From a virus: a DNA stretch of 20,460 bases. A model generated the notes under the pieces. It worked only from the letters and a program-made list of their open reading frames with translations. It made no database searches and was not told where the DNA came from. Within the stretch, counting starts at the first letter, position 1. Every line of letters starts with the position of its first letter. Where the stretch lies: the IMG/VR virus record IMGVR_UViG_3300005918_001175, positions 1 through 20,460 of that record; one strand, given 5' to 3'. Shown piece after piece: positions 5,376 through 14,581 of the stretch. A program made the position numbers and the translations under genes.

Positions 5376-5999
5376 TCATTCATTCCCTTTGATGTTCTTC
5401 CATAGTCTATGTAACATCACAAACATTTCTTCTCTTGTTACTGTGTCATGTGGCCGTCCTCCATGGGTAAGGCTATTTTTAACACACCAATCTACACCCT
5501 CCTTTGCCCAATCGGAAGGTAAATCAGGAAGTACAAAAAATTCCTCTGCATTAATCGCTGATAAGTAGATATTACTTTTCTTGCGTAGTTCAAAATGTAA
5601 ATGCTGTCCTTTGCTTTTGCCTGTATTTCCACCTTCTCCTAATACTTCTCCTGCTTTTACTGCCTGCCCTCCTGATACGAACAGCTTACTAAGATGTCCG
5701 TATAGCGTGAAATAAACAACATCATCTATAAAATGCCGAATAACACAATGAATACCATAAACACTACATTTTCTACCATTGATATATTTCGTTCCATCGT
5801 ACCAGTTACCTACTGATAACACATCAACAAACATTACTGTACCGTCCGCTACGGCTTTGATTTCTTTCTTAGGGTCATTCCATACCCTGAAGTCTGTTCC
5901 GTGGTGGTAAGTAAGATAGGCTGACGATTTTACCCCAAATCGTTGAGTGATATAAGGCACATTAGTTGGAAAAAGTAATTTAAGCATACAATTTGACAT
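5376..5999 (-). CDS. Endolysin: M23 metallopeptidase with SLH-like C-terminal domain
   Basis: A 207-residue peptidoglycan hydrolase of the lysostaphin/M23 type. The zinc ligands are visible: HHGTD (His32 and Asp36) and HLH (His123, His125), plus the catalytic-site YGHL (His102) and the GEGGNTGKSKGQHLHFEL signature. The M23 fold fills about residues 10-145. Residues 153-193 (WAKEGVDWCVKNSLTHGG, then TREEMFVMLHRLW) form one S-layer-homology-like repeat, a wall-binding module common in endolysins of Gram-positive prophages. There is no signal peptide, so export would need a holin or another route. It lies after the giant virion gene and just before a strong terminator, making it the last gene of the late operon. 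It probably cuts peptide cross-links at lysis. Confidence 0.85.
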   Translation of the reverse strand: MSNCMLKLLFPTNVPYITQRFGVKSSAYLTYHHGTDFRVWNDPKKEIKAVADGTVMFVDVLSVGNWYDGTKYINGRKCSVYGIHCVIRHFIDDVVYFTLYGHLSKLFVSGGQAVKAGEVLGEGGNTGKSKGQHLHFELRKKSNIYLSAINAEEFFVLPDLPSDWAKEGVDWCVKNSLTHGGRPHDTVTREEMFVMLHRLWKNIKGNE

Positions 6000-6021
6000 T
6001 TATGTAATAAATTGATATGGT
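5993..6021 (+). promoter_or_regulatory. Plus-strand promoter for the small membrane gene
   Basis: A perfect -35 box TTGACA (5993-5998), a 17-base spacer and TATGGT (6016-6021), with TGA directly before the -10 box as an extended -10 element. The expected start near 6028 lies about 17 bases before the ATG at 6045. It overlaps the start codon of the oppositely oriented endolysin gene. Confidence 0.6.
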
Positions 6022-6044
6022 ACTATCTAAATAATATTAATGCT

Positions 6045-6194
6045 ATGTTTGAAACAATATTTATAATTATCAGTTGTTTAATTCTTGCTTTCGCAGCATG
6101 GTCGGAATTTAGTGATAGAGATGCAATTATTAAGATTTGTACTATTTTTGTTCTTATTGTTGTCCTTAATGTGCTTAATCAAGTTCTTTCATAA
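6045..6194 (+). CDS. Small two-helix membrane protein, holin-like candidate
   Basis: A 49-residue frame on the strand opposite to all other genes. It reads MFETIFIIISCLILAFAAW, then a short charged turn SEFSDRD, then AIIKICTIFVLIVVLNVLN, i.e. two transmembrane helices joined by a tight polar loop. It occupies the only sizeable gap between the giant virion gene and the endolysin gene and overlaps the end of the giant gene by 20 bases tail to tail. A promoter with a perfect -35 box lies in the right place. The size, hairpin topology and position beside the endolysin suggest a holin or an anti-holin-like regulator; that function is inference. T-rich DNA can imitate hydrophobic proteins, so it may be spurious. 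Confidence 0.45.
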   Translation: MFETIFIIISCLILAFAAWSEFSDRDAIIKICTIFVLIVVLNVLNQVLS

Positions 6195-9100
6195 CTTCTT
6201 CCGCTGTCATAGTCTTATCTACCTTAAAGGCTCTAGCGAGCTTGTCGGCTTTTTTTCGTGTAATTTCTTCATTCTTTACCGCGATCCCTAGAGCAATATC
6301 AATAGGAGTATAAAGATCATGAAGCTCATTTGTGACTGGCATGAGGTTTTCGTCGCTCGTGTCACCTCCGGCTGTAACAGGTAGAATATGTTCAAGTTTA
6401 TAGTCGCCTTTTTTTGACCATGGTATTCCTTCTTTTTCCATAAGTTCTTTCTTTCTCTCTTGTGATCCGCCTTTATCTGTGAACTTAATTCCGTAGAATC
6501 TTTGAAGTTCGACAAGGTTTCCTTCGACAATCCCCAATTTTTCTTTTGTAGCAAGAGCCTTCCAAGCATTACCCGGGTCTTTGATAAATGCTTTTGTATA
6601 ATCAGAAATCAAACCGAACGTACCTCGTTGCTCTAAATATTCTTTTTTAGTAGGATTCTTTTTTTCCTCCTTATCCTTGCTATCTTGTATCACTTTTTTA
6701 AGTTGCTTATACAATGTAGGATCGCTTTTTGAAAGTTCTCGAGAACGCTTATTTGCTTCATCCTTTGGCAAGTCTTTAAGCTCATCATAAAGCGACCTTG
6801 CCTTGGATGTTTTTTTAAGTTCTGTAATTTGCTCCATTACATCATCTGAAATCAACTTCTTCGATTTTAGTTTTTCGATATAGTCATATTTCTCCTTGCT
6901 CGTTTTCATCTCCTCTGTCTGCTCATAAATGTATTCAGAACGTGCGCCATTCGCTACTCCAAGCTGTTTAATGCGTTTTTCTGTGTCACTTAAATCTAAC
7001 TTTTTCGCTTCAATTAAATCTACAAGCTGTGTATGCAAGGTAGGATCGCTCTTTTTTAAATCATTCGCGCGTTTGTTTGCTTCCGCTTTAGGTAAATCTT
7101 TCAATTCATCGTAAAGAGTATCAACTTCTGCCTTGGTTTCTTTGCGTTCTTTTGTCTGTTCTTTTATACGCTCTTTAAGTTCCGGGTCTTTGCCTTGTTC
7201 AGATTGCCATTCAGTTTGGAGTCCTCTTTTAACCTTTTCTCCTATGCTCATGTCCTCACCGCCAACAATATCTTTCATTTTTAAATACTCCTCTCGTAGA
7301 TTTTTGGTAGGGATTTTTAATAAAGCGCCTGCACCGTCGATCATATTAAGAATATCCTTGCTATCACCCTCTCCCTTTAGAACATCTTGCGTACTGTTTA
7401 TGGCCTTGTTGTACATTTTTAATGCTTCACCACTCAAAGAAGATGGATCGAAAGGCTTTAGGTGTTCGTAGTCGTCCTCGTCCTCCCCCATAGTAACGAG
7501 TATCGTCATTACAATCCCTGTCATTATTCCGTATTCTAAAACCTTACCAAATCCCATGAAACCACTTATCGGGCTTAATAGAGTCTTGGTCATAAGGCTA
7601 GCAGGGTTCCAGTTCCCACGACTGATCTCGTACATTCCGGGCAACATGAATTGATATGCCACGATCTCCTTTACCAATTTTGAGAAAGATTTTTTGCTCC
7701 ACTTGTTAGGATCATTCTTCCATTGTCTAACCGAGTCATACCACTTGGCACGGTACATTGATTGTGCCTGTTGAAATGCCCCTGTGGTTCTGATAACCGG
7801 ATGGGATCTCTTAATCCAGTTTGCAAATTCGGGTAATGCTGATTGCTGTGTGTTCACAACAAAATCTACCGCTTCATCAAGTGCCATTCTGTCGGCTGTT
7901 TTCTCGTCGTACCCCTGATCCTTAAATTCTTTTAACTTCGCGTCATACACACCATACCCTGCTCCGACAACACCGACCATATCACCAACCTTGGTGAAGT
8001 ACATAGCGGTTTCGGAAATATCTACGCCTTGTTTTGTGTAGGCTGTGGTTTCTTGCTCCATCATACCCTTGCTGAAACCTGCTTTTTTGTGACGGTATCT
8101 GATTATTGGACTCTCTGAAAGTTTCTCATAAGCCTTTTTGGGGTTGCTGATCGCTTTCATCACTCCTGTTGTAAAGTCTTTTACTGGAACTTCGGCCATC
8201 CCTGCAAGTGCGGAAGATCCCTGCGATAGTACATTCCGCGTCTTACCACCGATGAACATAATTGACATCATCTGCTTAATGCTATTTATTCCCTTCGCAA
8301 AAACATCTCCATAATCTTGTCCGTTATTAACAACAAATTCAAAGCTATCTACCAACTGCCTGTATGAAGAAGCACCAAAATATTCGATAAATTCGCTCTT
8401 AAAATCCTTGCTGTTTATTACTGAACTAATATCCGAAAAGGTCTTGTCATAAGCAACGAATCGTGATATGTCATTCCTCCAATTAAAGAACTTTGTGAAG
8501 GCGTCTGACATCAAAAGTGGATTATCATTTTTCACACGTTCCTTGAAAGCGCTCGGGGATAATGTAGTTTTATATTTTTGGTCCGGGGAAAGCATATCCA
8601 CTCCTTCTTGCTTGGTCCCCATGTATCTGCGTTGCATTGTCCAATATCCGCCTTGCACAAAAGGAAACGGCTTATTGTACTTGTCCTCGTAGGTCTTACT
8701 CATTTCGCTCGTGAAGTCTTTATTGCCTATCTGCTTTTCGATATAATCTGCAACCTTCTTGGCTTCTGGCCCCATATTTTTCTTTACGGTCTCAAACATT
8801 GGTTCAGTAAAAATCAATACCCTATTTTTAGGATTTTGACCTCCAATATACATTCCATTATTCATTAGAACTTCCCTGTTTTCTTTCATCAAACTTGAAA
8901 TGTAAATATCCACCATTTCCCCCTGTGAAAGCCATATCTTTAAATCCTTAATGTACTTTTGTTGTCTAAACTTCTTTAGTTTTCTATCCAGTTCAAGCCC
9001 TTTGTAGGCTTTGTTTACTTTTGTGATTACTTTGCCTTTCAAAAATATCTCCTCAAACATTTTCTTGTCTTTGGCTATGTAATCAGCCTCAATGTCAAAA

Positions 9101-12100
9101 AATCTCTCGTTAGCCTTTTGAATAGGTCGATATAATACGTCTTTAAAAAATCTGCCACCTCTCACCTTGTCCAATAACGAAACTATTTGAGCATATCCCC
9201 TGTCGAATATGTCCAATACGTTGATCGTTTTAGTTAAGAAATTCCCTTTCTTATTGTCATTCGGAGTAGTTATCTCTCTGCGTGACTGCATGTTCTCAAC
9301 TGAATTTTCAATATCAATCTGCAAGTTGATCGCCCGATCCGCTTGCTGAAATAGAAAGCTCTCCCTGCCTGTAAGCTGTTCCTCCTTAATCCGGCCGAGG
9401 ATGGTTTTAAGCTCCTTGCTGTCCATATCCTTTAAGCCCTTTGTGTTCTCCACCAATAAAGCATAAGTCACAAAATCCTGTGGAACTAAATCGGTATTCG
9501 TCTCGATCTTATCGGATAGTTCTTTTTCAAGTAGCTGATTTTCAGCAGTTGAGTTTTTGAGTATCTGCTTATACCCATTCCGTACAAGTTCATATCTTAA
9601 AGAGGTCTTTCCTTTCTCCTTTTTCTTCGCTTCGTACTTCTTCAATTCTTTAGGGATCGCCTTGCGTAGATCCCTTACTGTACTTTCCTCCAATAGATTT
9701 TCCATTCTGTCTAAAGCCTTTGCAAAGTCCTTTTCCGTTGCTTCATATCCCTTGGTAGTGATCTTTCCATCGACCTTGTTGATCCCGACATTCTTAATCA
9801 TCGGTAGCAACTTACCTCTTTCATTAAGAGAGAGATGCTTTTGAGAAAATTCGGTAATAGATTCTTTAGTTGTTTGAATATGTTTCAGCTTTTCCTTTTC
9901 GGTAGTCGCCTTCTTATAAGCGGTTTCAACCTTACTCCTTAATTTAGTAAGCTCATCTTGCCGTAATATAGCTCGCTCCTTGCGCGTGAGTAGCACCTGT
10001 GCGCTGTTTAGCTGTGCTAGGCTAGGCATATCCATAATCTCATCAAACGCCTCTGTATCAACGAGGTCTTGCCCTGTGGCTTCGTTAAATCTTTCGATCA
10101 TACGCTCAACATTCTCCGGGTAGTCTTTTCTTAATGTTTCGATGTCCCCGCTCGCGTACTTCTTCGTATCTTTTAACTTACGCATTTTGTCGAATAAAGC
10201 TAAATCGCCTTTAGTGAATAGGCTCGTTTGCGATTCGATCGCGTCTTTTTGTATCGCGCGTTCGGATTGTTTCTCTAAAATCTGTGTAGGTGTAGGCGGT
10301 TTCTCTTTCTCAACCTTCGGCTCCGGGGTAGGCATAGTCTTTGGCTTAACTTCTGTCTTTGGTTCAGGAGTAGGCATTGTCTTGGGTTTTGTAGGTTCCA
10401 TTTTCTTTGGTACTGGCATTACGTCCATTAGCTTTTTCTCCTGTATTTTCTTTGTATCAGCGTCAATATCTTCTTTTTTTAGTTCTTCCAGTTTTTCGTA
10501 TATGTTCCCTGATTGATACTCAAAATCGTCGTAATACTTACCTTTGTAAACATTAAGACCTTCCTTGCCTACCTTTGATGTATCAATGCTCCCGTCTGCG
10601 TTCTTAGCACCCCAAACAGCCAATTGCTCTTTCGTATAAGGAATTGCGCTTTTGTAGTATTGACCTAGCTTTTCATTTCCTTTTCCCTCTTTAGATACTC
10701 CTTCATCTTTCCTTGTTTCGCTAGTTCGCTTAGTTCCTTCTTTTGTGCTGGGCTTAGTTTGTTTAATGCCTTCAACAAGGCTGTCGTATTGTTCTTGATT
10801 AATTTTTTCGCTCTCTCTAATTGTTCCCCGTTCCGCTGATTCATCTCCCAAAGGTACGGGTGTTTCGTTTTGTCGATCTTCATAGGTTGGTTGTTTAACT
10901 GGTTCTATTTTACTCTCATTTTCGCTTGGTGTCAAGCTATCCTCGCCAAACATTGAACTTTGACCTTTTGGCGGTATATTTCTTCCACCTCTTGTATCTC
11001 CAGCGATTTCTTTTACTGCCTCTTTTAAAGTTCCAACATATTGAGGGCTTTTCATTAAGCTATCAAAAGTCATTATCATTAATGTTTCCTGTAATAATCT
11101 ATCTCTCCCTTCTTCCGTAGTAATAGGATCATAGTATTTTCTTTCATCTATAAATGCCTGTGCTGGCTCTCCTATTTCTTCCTCCAGTATCTCGGGTATT
11201 ATACCGTCCCACCTGATACCCTTTTCAATCTTTTTCATTACATTTGCCACTCCTTCGTTTTTTATCCACCTGTGCATTACTGTACGTTTCAGATTCCTTA
11301 TTGCTTCTGATTTCGGTATATTCATATAATCTCCCAATCTTTCTGTGTAGTTTTCCACAAACCTGCTCCCAAAGGCTCTAGTAGTAGCTTCCACGAATCC
11401 CATATCATTTTGAACCAACTCGAAAGCCCCACCTTTTTTATCATCAATAAATTCTAATTCAGGTACAACATTCCTCTTAATAACCTCTAAAACTGTTCCT
11501 TGTTGCAATGCTGTCTGTAATATCGTACTAGGTATTTCTTTAATTATTCTTTCTGCCTTTGTCTGAAAACTCCTTTCAATACTGTTTCTTATTGTTTTTC
11601 CTAGCTGTGCTTCGATAGAACCTAAAACATTTTTTGATACTTTCTTTTTTAAGCCTTTAAGTATGGCACTCGATGTCATCATTTCTGCACCGAACTCGGC
11701 ACTATCTACAAGCCCCATTGATAATTCTGAACCTGTCGACCTTACTTGGTGCTGATCTATTAAATAATTACTCTTCAATATATCATCTTCTACTGTGTAA
11801 TCCTTTTCGTCTTTCTTGGATAGTTTGAAAAGGTCGTAGTATTTTACTGCTTCAGGTATTAATGTAAATCTACTTACTGCCCCCTTCACATCTTTTACTA
11901 TTGTATCTGTTGTGTATTGAGGTTTCCCCGATACTACATTTGCCATGTCCTCTTTAGCCTTTTTGAGTTTATTTAATTGATACCGTTTTTTATTGTTAGA
12001 AAAGCTCATGCTGTCATTATCAAAGTCTTTCTCTATCTCGGCAATTCTTTTGTCTAAGGTTGTTACTCCTTTCTTAAAAGCTGGTATTAATTTCACTCTT

Positions 12101-12579
12101 TCATTCTCCTTTTCTAATGCCTTAACTGACTTATGGTAATCGCTTCCACTTCCTTCGTTAACTCTTATCTTGCTAATAAACCTTGATGTTCCGGTTATTG
12201 CCCTTTCTAAAAACGGTTGCTTTTCGCCTTTTTGATTTAACTGTTCGTCGCCATTAATAATATCGTACTCTTTCATTATTTTGTCTGCGTGCTGTATTCC
12301 TACTTCTCCTGCCTTGATTTTTTTCTTTAGATCATTTACTAATTTAACTCTCTTATCGTCTTTTTTATCTGCACGGCTAAAATCAAACTTAGCCTTCGTA
12401 GAAGGTAGTTTAGCTTGTTCAGCTTTATTTGTGATATAACCACCAACGCTTGATTTTATTCTATCCAAAGTACCCGTCCTAGTTTCGGGCTTCGCTGTAT
12501 ATTCTTTCGCTTTAGCTAGAGCGCTTTTACCTTTTTTTAAAGCATTAAGGTAAGTATTTGGGTCGAATAAGCTCGTCAT
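6175..12579 (-). CDS. Giant internal/ejection-type virion protein with C-terminal HNH-like motif
   Basis: A 2134-residue protein, the largest here, in the position of podovirus internal virion or large polyvalent proteins that enter the cell with the DNA. Residues 1-560 are helical and basic. Residues 560-790 are a polar linker with a Pro-rich stretch in which KPKTMPTPEP is repeated. Residues 800-1420 are mostly helical. Residues 1430-1710 form a more hydrophobic core (MSIMFIGGKTRNVLSQ, then RTTGAFQQAQSMYRAKWYDS) ending in a possible membrane segment YGIMTGIVMTILVTM near 1677. A duplicated 31-residue unit follows, then an HNH-like site at the end (His2064, Asn2078, His2087, with EHILPVTAGG). 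It starts just after the CHAP-like gene and is followed leftward by the endolysin. An ejected protein carrying a nuclease is plausible, but the roles are inferred from context. Confidence 0.7.
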   Translation of the reverse strand: MTSLFDPNTYLNALKKGKSALAKAKEYTAKPETRTGTLDRIKSSVGGYITNKAEQAKLPSTKAKFDFSRADKKDDKRVKLVNDLKKKIKAGEVGIQHADKIMKEYDIINGDEQLNQKGEKQPFLERAITGTSRFISKIRVNEGSGSDYHKSVKALEKENERVKLIPAFKKGVTTLDKRIAEIEKDFDNDSMSFSNNKKRYQLNKLKKAKEDMANVVSGKPQYTTDTIVKDVKGAVSRFTLIPEAVKYYDLFKLSKKDEKDYTVEDDILKSNYLIDQHQVRSTGSELSMGLVDSAEFGAEMMTSSAILKGLKKKVSKNVLGSIEAQLGKTIRNSIERSFQTKAERIIKEIPSTILQTALQQGTVLEVIKRNVVPELEFIDDKKGGAFELVQNDMGFVEATTRAFGSRFVENYTERLGDYMNIPKSEAIRNLKRTVMHRWIKNEGVANVMKKIEKGIRWDGIIPEILEEEIGEPAQAFIDERKYYDPITTEEGRDRLLQETLMIMTFDSLMKSPQYVGTLKEAVKEIAGDTRGGRNIPPKGQSSMFGEDSLTPSENESKIEPVKQPTYEDRQNETPVPLGDESAERGTIRESEKINQEQYDSLVEGIKQTKPSTKEGTKRTSETRKDEGVSKEGKGNEKLGQYYKSAIPYTKEQLAVWGAKNADGSIDTSKVGKEGLNVYKGKYYDDFEYQSGNIYEKLEELKKEDIDADTKKIQEKKLMDVMPVPKKMEPTKPKTMPTPEPKTEVKPKTMPTPEPKVEKEKPPTPTQILEKQSERAIQKDAIESQTSLFTKGDLALFDKMRKLKDTKKYASGDIETLRKDYPENVERMIERFNEATGQDLVDTEAFDEIMDMPSLAQLNSAQVLLTRKERAILRQDELTKLRSKVETAYKKATTEKEKLKHIQTTKESITEFSQKHLSLNERGKLLPMIKNVGINKVDGKITTKGYEATEKDFAKALDRMENLLEESTVRDLRKAIPKELKKYEAKKKEKGKTSLRYELVRNGYKQILKNSTAENQLLEKELSDKIETNTDLVPQDFVTYALLVENTKGLKDMDSKELKTILGRIKEEQLTGRESFLFQQADRAINLQIDIENSVENMQSRREITTPNDNKKGNFLTKTINVLDIFDRGYAQIVSLLDKVRGGRFFKDVLYRPIQKANERFFDIEADYIAKDKKMFEEIFLKGKVITKVNKAYKGLELDRKLKKFRQQKYIKDLKIWLSQGEMVDIYISSLMKENREVLMNNGMYIGGQNPKNRVLIFTEPMFETVKKNMGPEAKKVADYIEKQIGNKDFTSEMSKTYEDKYNKPFPFVQGGYWTMQRRYMGTKQEGVDMLSPDQKYKTTLSPSAFKERVKNDNPLLMSDAFTKFFNWRNDISRFVAYDKTFSDISSVINSKDFKSEFIEYFGASSYRQLVDSFEFVVNNGQDYGDVFAKGINSIKQMMSIMFIGGKTRNVLSQGSSALAGMAEVPVKDFTTGVMKAISNPKKAYEKLSESPIIRYRHKKAGFSKGMMEQETTAYTKQGVDISETAMYFTKVGDMVGVVGAGYGVYDAKLKEFKDQGYDEKTADRMALDEAVDFVVNTQQSALPEFANWIKRSHPVIRTTGAFQQAQSMYRAKWYDSVRQWKNDPNKWSKKSFSKLVKEIVAYQFMLPGMYEISRGNWNPASLMTKTLLSPISGFMGFGKVLEYGIMTGIVMTILVTMGEDEDDYEHLKPFDPSSLSGEALKMYNKAINSTQDVLKGEGDSKDILNMIDGAGALLKIPTKNLREEYLKMKDIVGGEDMSIGEKVKRGLQTEWQSEQGKDPELKERIKEQTKERKETKAEVDTLYDELKDLPKAEANKRANDLKKSDPTLHTQLVDLIEAKKLDLSDTEKRIKQLGVANGARSEYIYEQTEEMKTSKEKYDYIEKLKSKKLISDDVMEQITELKKTSKARSLYDELKDLPKDEANKRSRELSKSDPTLYKQLKKVIQDSKDKEEKKNPTKKEYLEQRGTFGLISDYTKAFIKDPGNAWKALATKEKLGIVEGNLVELQRFYGIKFTDKGGSQERKKELMEKEGIPWSKKGDYKLEHILPVTAGGDTSDENLMPVTNELHDLYTPIDIALGIAVKNEEITRKKADKLARAFKVDKTMTAEEVMKELD
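6700..6792 (-). repeat. 31-residue protein repeat, second copy
   Basis: This encodes residues 1930-1960 of the giant virion protein, beginning LYDELKDLPKDEANKR. It matches the copy at 7024-7116 in 24 of 31 residues. Confidence 0.75.
7024..7116 (-). repeat. 31-residue protein repeat, first copy
   Basis: This encodes residues 1822-1852 of the giant virion protein, beginning LYDELKDLPKAEANKR and ending SDPTLHTQL. The second copy lies 108 residues further on. The DNA has diverged more than the protein, suggesting an old duplication kept for its structure. Confidence 0.75.
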
Positions 12580-12589
12580 AGTCTAGTGT

Positions 12590-14581
12590 TTAAAATAAAT
12601 CTTCCTCAACAACTTCTTCTGTTGGGGTGGCATTACCTTCATCATAATCACTTGCCCCGTAAACTTCAGATTCGGCTTGGTCTGTAAACCCAGCTTCTTG
12701 TGCTAGTTTTTTGTATTTATCCTTTAATTCCCCTTCAATAAATCCCCAATCTTCGCCGTACTGACTCTTTAATTCATTGATATTATACTCGCCCATTGTA
12801 ATTTTCTCGTCCAAACCTTTGTTAGATTCTATCACACTTGCTACACCACTTTCAGGGTTAAATCTAAGAACTGTTGCAATATGGCCATTATCTACATTCG
12901 GGTCATTTACTCCCAAAGGAATTGCTAATTTATAACCGGGCTTTGGATTATCTCTTGTAGTAACTTTATTAATCTTCTCGGCCCATGTGTCGCCAACCTT
13001 TGAGGCTGTCGATACTGTACTTGCGAAAGTTCCACATTGTCCGCCAACCGTTCCTACTCCAAAGGCTTTTTCAGTTGGATTAGAAGCCGTGCTAGCTGTT
13101 ACTTTTCCAGCGCCAACCGCTGTACTTGTAGCAACAATCATTCCAGTTTTTTTGCTAACTGCAATTACATTCAGATCCCCGTTATCATCTCTCTCATATC
13201 TAATATTAAGGTCGTCCCCTGCGTTATCGGCCTTAAACTTCTCTATTGCTGTTTCTGTAAATCCGCTTGGTAGTCCTGCTTTTTCTTCTGTGTCTGCAAT
13301 TTGCTGTTTAACCTCATTAGATAATGAAGAATAGTTTTCAAGTGAATAGTTTTCTGCCAATAGTGAAAGGTCTTGCCTAGCAGTTTCAATATCTTCCATT
13401 TTAATATCTCTTGTTTTATCTGCTTTATCTTCTGCCCTTTGTCTTAATTGGTCTGTCCTTGTAATAACATTCCTTGAAAGTTCAAACCTTGCGTCGATAA
13501 CGTCCATACTGATTTGAGAAATTGTATTATTGTACTGGTCTTTTGCGTTATTGATAGACTTAACTTTATCCTCGTAAGCCATTTCTTCATCTTCCATTAT
13601 GTTCATAATGAAGCTTTGAAGGCTCTGATAATTAGCTTGTATTTGTTCTTGTTTCCATTGTTCTACCTTTATTTTATCGTTTTTATATTCATTTGTTAAA
13701 GCAACAACTTCGGCTGTGTGTTCTTGGTCCTGAAAAGAAAACTCTGTTTTAAGTACACCAATAGCTTGTTCCCCTTCCTCTACGGAATCGAGCAACATCT
13801 TATTCCCAGCCATGGACCCAAAACCCCCAATAACGGCAAGCATGTTCTCCTCGTTCATTGTTTTACGGTCCAATTGCTTCTCACGTTCTGACATTACCTT
13901 GCGTTGTGTTTCTTCTAATCTTAACTTTGCTATGCGTAATTGCTCTTGGTTTGCGTCGTATGCCGCTTGAATTTCTAAGTTCTGTACATCAGCACTACCA
14001 GCAATCAAAGCGTTCTTTTGGGTTGAAAGTTCCTTCATCATTCCCTCTAATTCATTCAAAGTATCCATTTGATGAGTGTACAATTCTTCGTATGATTGTA
14101 TTTTTTCGTCCTTTTGTTCCTCAAATTCGTCAAATAATCCTTCCATTCCTGACTTCCACTCATTGTAACCCGGCTCTAATTCTTCCTCTGCTTGTCCTGA
14201 AAAACTATCTGTCGGTGCTATATCACTTGTTGGTTCAGGTGTAGGAGTTGTAGCAGGTGGAGATGGTTGAGAAGTTACGGGCGCTGTCGGTACTGTTGGT
14301 TGAGTAGGTGTTGGTGGTTTGTATGTTCCGCTAGGGTCTTGTGCCTCTCCATTTATAGTACCACTTCCAGCATTAGCACCTAGATTTGAAGGAGTAGAAC
14401 CTGCTATTGGATTTGGATTAGGTGTAGGAGTAGCGGGAGTTGAAGGTAACTCATTCATATTTGATAAATCCTCCGTTGTTTTAGGTGTAGTTACAGGTGT
14501 TGTAGGAAGTGCAGGTTTGTTTGGGTCAGTACCAGCAAACCATGTACCACTTTTCCAATAATTTATTAATCTGTTTTCCAT
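12590..14581 (-). CDS. Pro-rich coiled-coil virion protein with CHAP-like C-terminal domain
   Basis: A 663-residue protein in three parts. Residues 1-130 are a Pro/Thr/Ser-rich, presumably unfolded tail. Residues 135-450 are a long helical, Gln/Glu-rich coiled-coil region. Residues 500-620 resemble a papain-like CHAP/NlpC amidase: GGQCGTF with Cys516, DNGHIATV with His567, and VIESN with Glu585/Asn587, in the expected Cys-His-polar order. Such domains cut peptidoglycan, and in virions they help the phage breach the wall at infection. The last 25 residues are acidic. The gene directly abuts the tail-fibre gene and precedes the giant protein by ten bases, which points to a tail or internal virion component. 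The catalytic reading is from motifs only. Confidence 0.65.
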   Translation of the reverse strand: MENRLINYWKSGTWFAGTDPNKPALPTTPVTTPKTTEDLSNMNELPSTPATPTPNPNPIAGSTPSNLGANAGSGTINGEAQDPSGTYKPPTPTQPTVPTAPVTSQPSPPATTPTPEPTSDIAPTDSFSGQAEEELEPGYNEWKSGMEGLFDEFEEQKDEKIQSYEELYTHQMDTLNELEGMMKELSTQKNALIAGSADVQNLEIQAAYDANQEQLRIAKLRLEETQRKVMSEREKQLDRKTMNEENMLAVIGGFGSMAGNKMLLDSVEEGEQAIGVLKTEFSFQDQEHTAEVVALTNEYKNDKIKVEQWKQEQIQANYQSLQSFIMNIMEDEEMAYEDKVKSINNAKDQYNNTISQISMDVIDARFELSRNVITRTDQLRQRAEDKADKTRDIKMEDIETARQDLSLLAENYSLENYSSLSNEVKQQIADTEEKAGLPSGFTETAIEKFKADNAGDDLNIRYERDDNGDLNVIAVSKKTGMIVATSTAVGAGKVTASTASNPTEKAFGVGTVGGQCGTFASTVSTASKVGDTWAEKINKVTTRDNPKPGYKLAIPLGVNDPNVDNGHIATVLRFNPESGVASVIESNKGLDEKITMGEYNINELKSQYGEDWGFIEGELKDKYKKLAQEAGFTDQAESEVYGASDYDEGNATPTEEVVEEDLF

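Noticed and set aside
6288-6569. A 93-codon minus-strand frame at the end of the giant gene
   Set aside because: It overlaps the conserved HNH-like end of the giant protein and shows no domain or start signal.
10319-10389. A DNA repeat with 42-base period, considered as a regulatory repeat or minisatellite
   Set aside because: It is explained by the duplicated Pro-rich KPKTMPTPEP motif in the linker of the giant protein.
10142-10516. A plus-strand Phe/Ser/Gly-rich frame of 124 codons
   Set aside because: It mirrors the Pro/Lys/Glu-rich linker of the giant gene, and its repeats are those of the linker.
10665-10883. A 72-codon Lys/Glu-rich frame on the minus strand inside the giant virion gene
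   Set aside because: It lies in another frame of a low-complexity linker, where Lys/Glu-rich codons readily give open shadow frames, and it has no gap, leader or promoter of its own.
12987-13334. A plus-strand frame of 115 codons opposite the CHAP-like domain
   Set aside because: It is antisense to a recognisable domain and has no promoter or leader; Ala/Thr-rich coding sequence often gives such mirrors.
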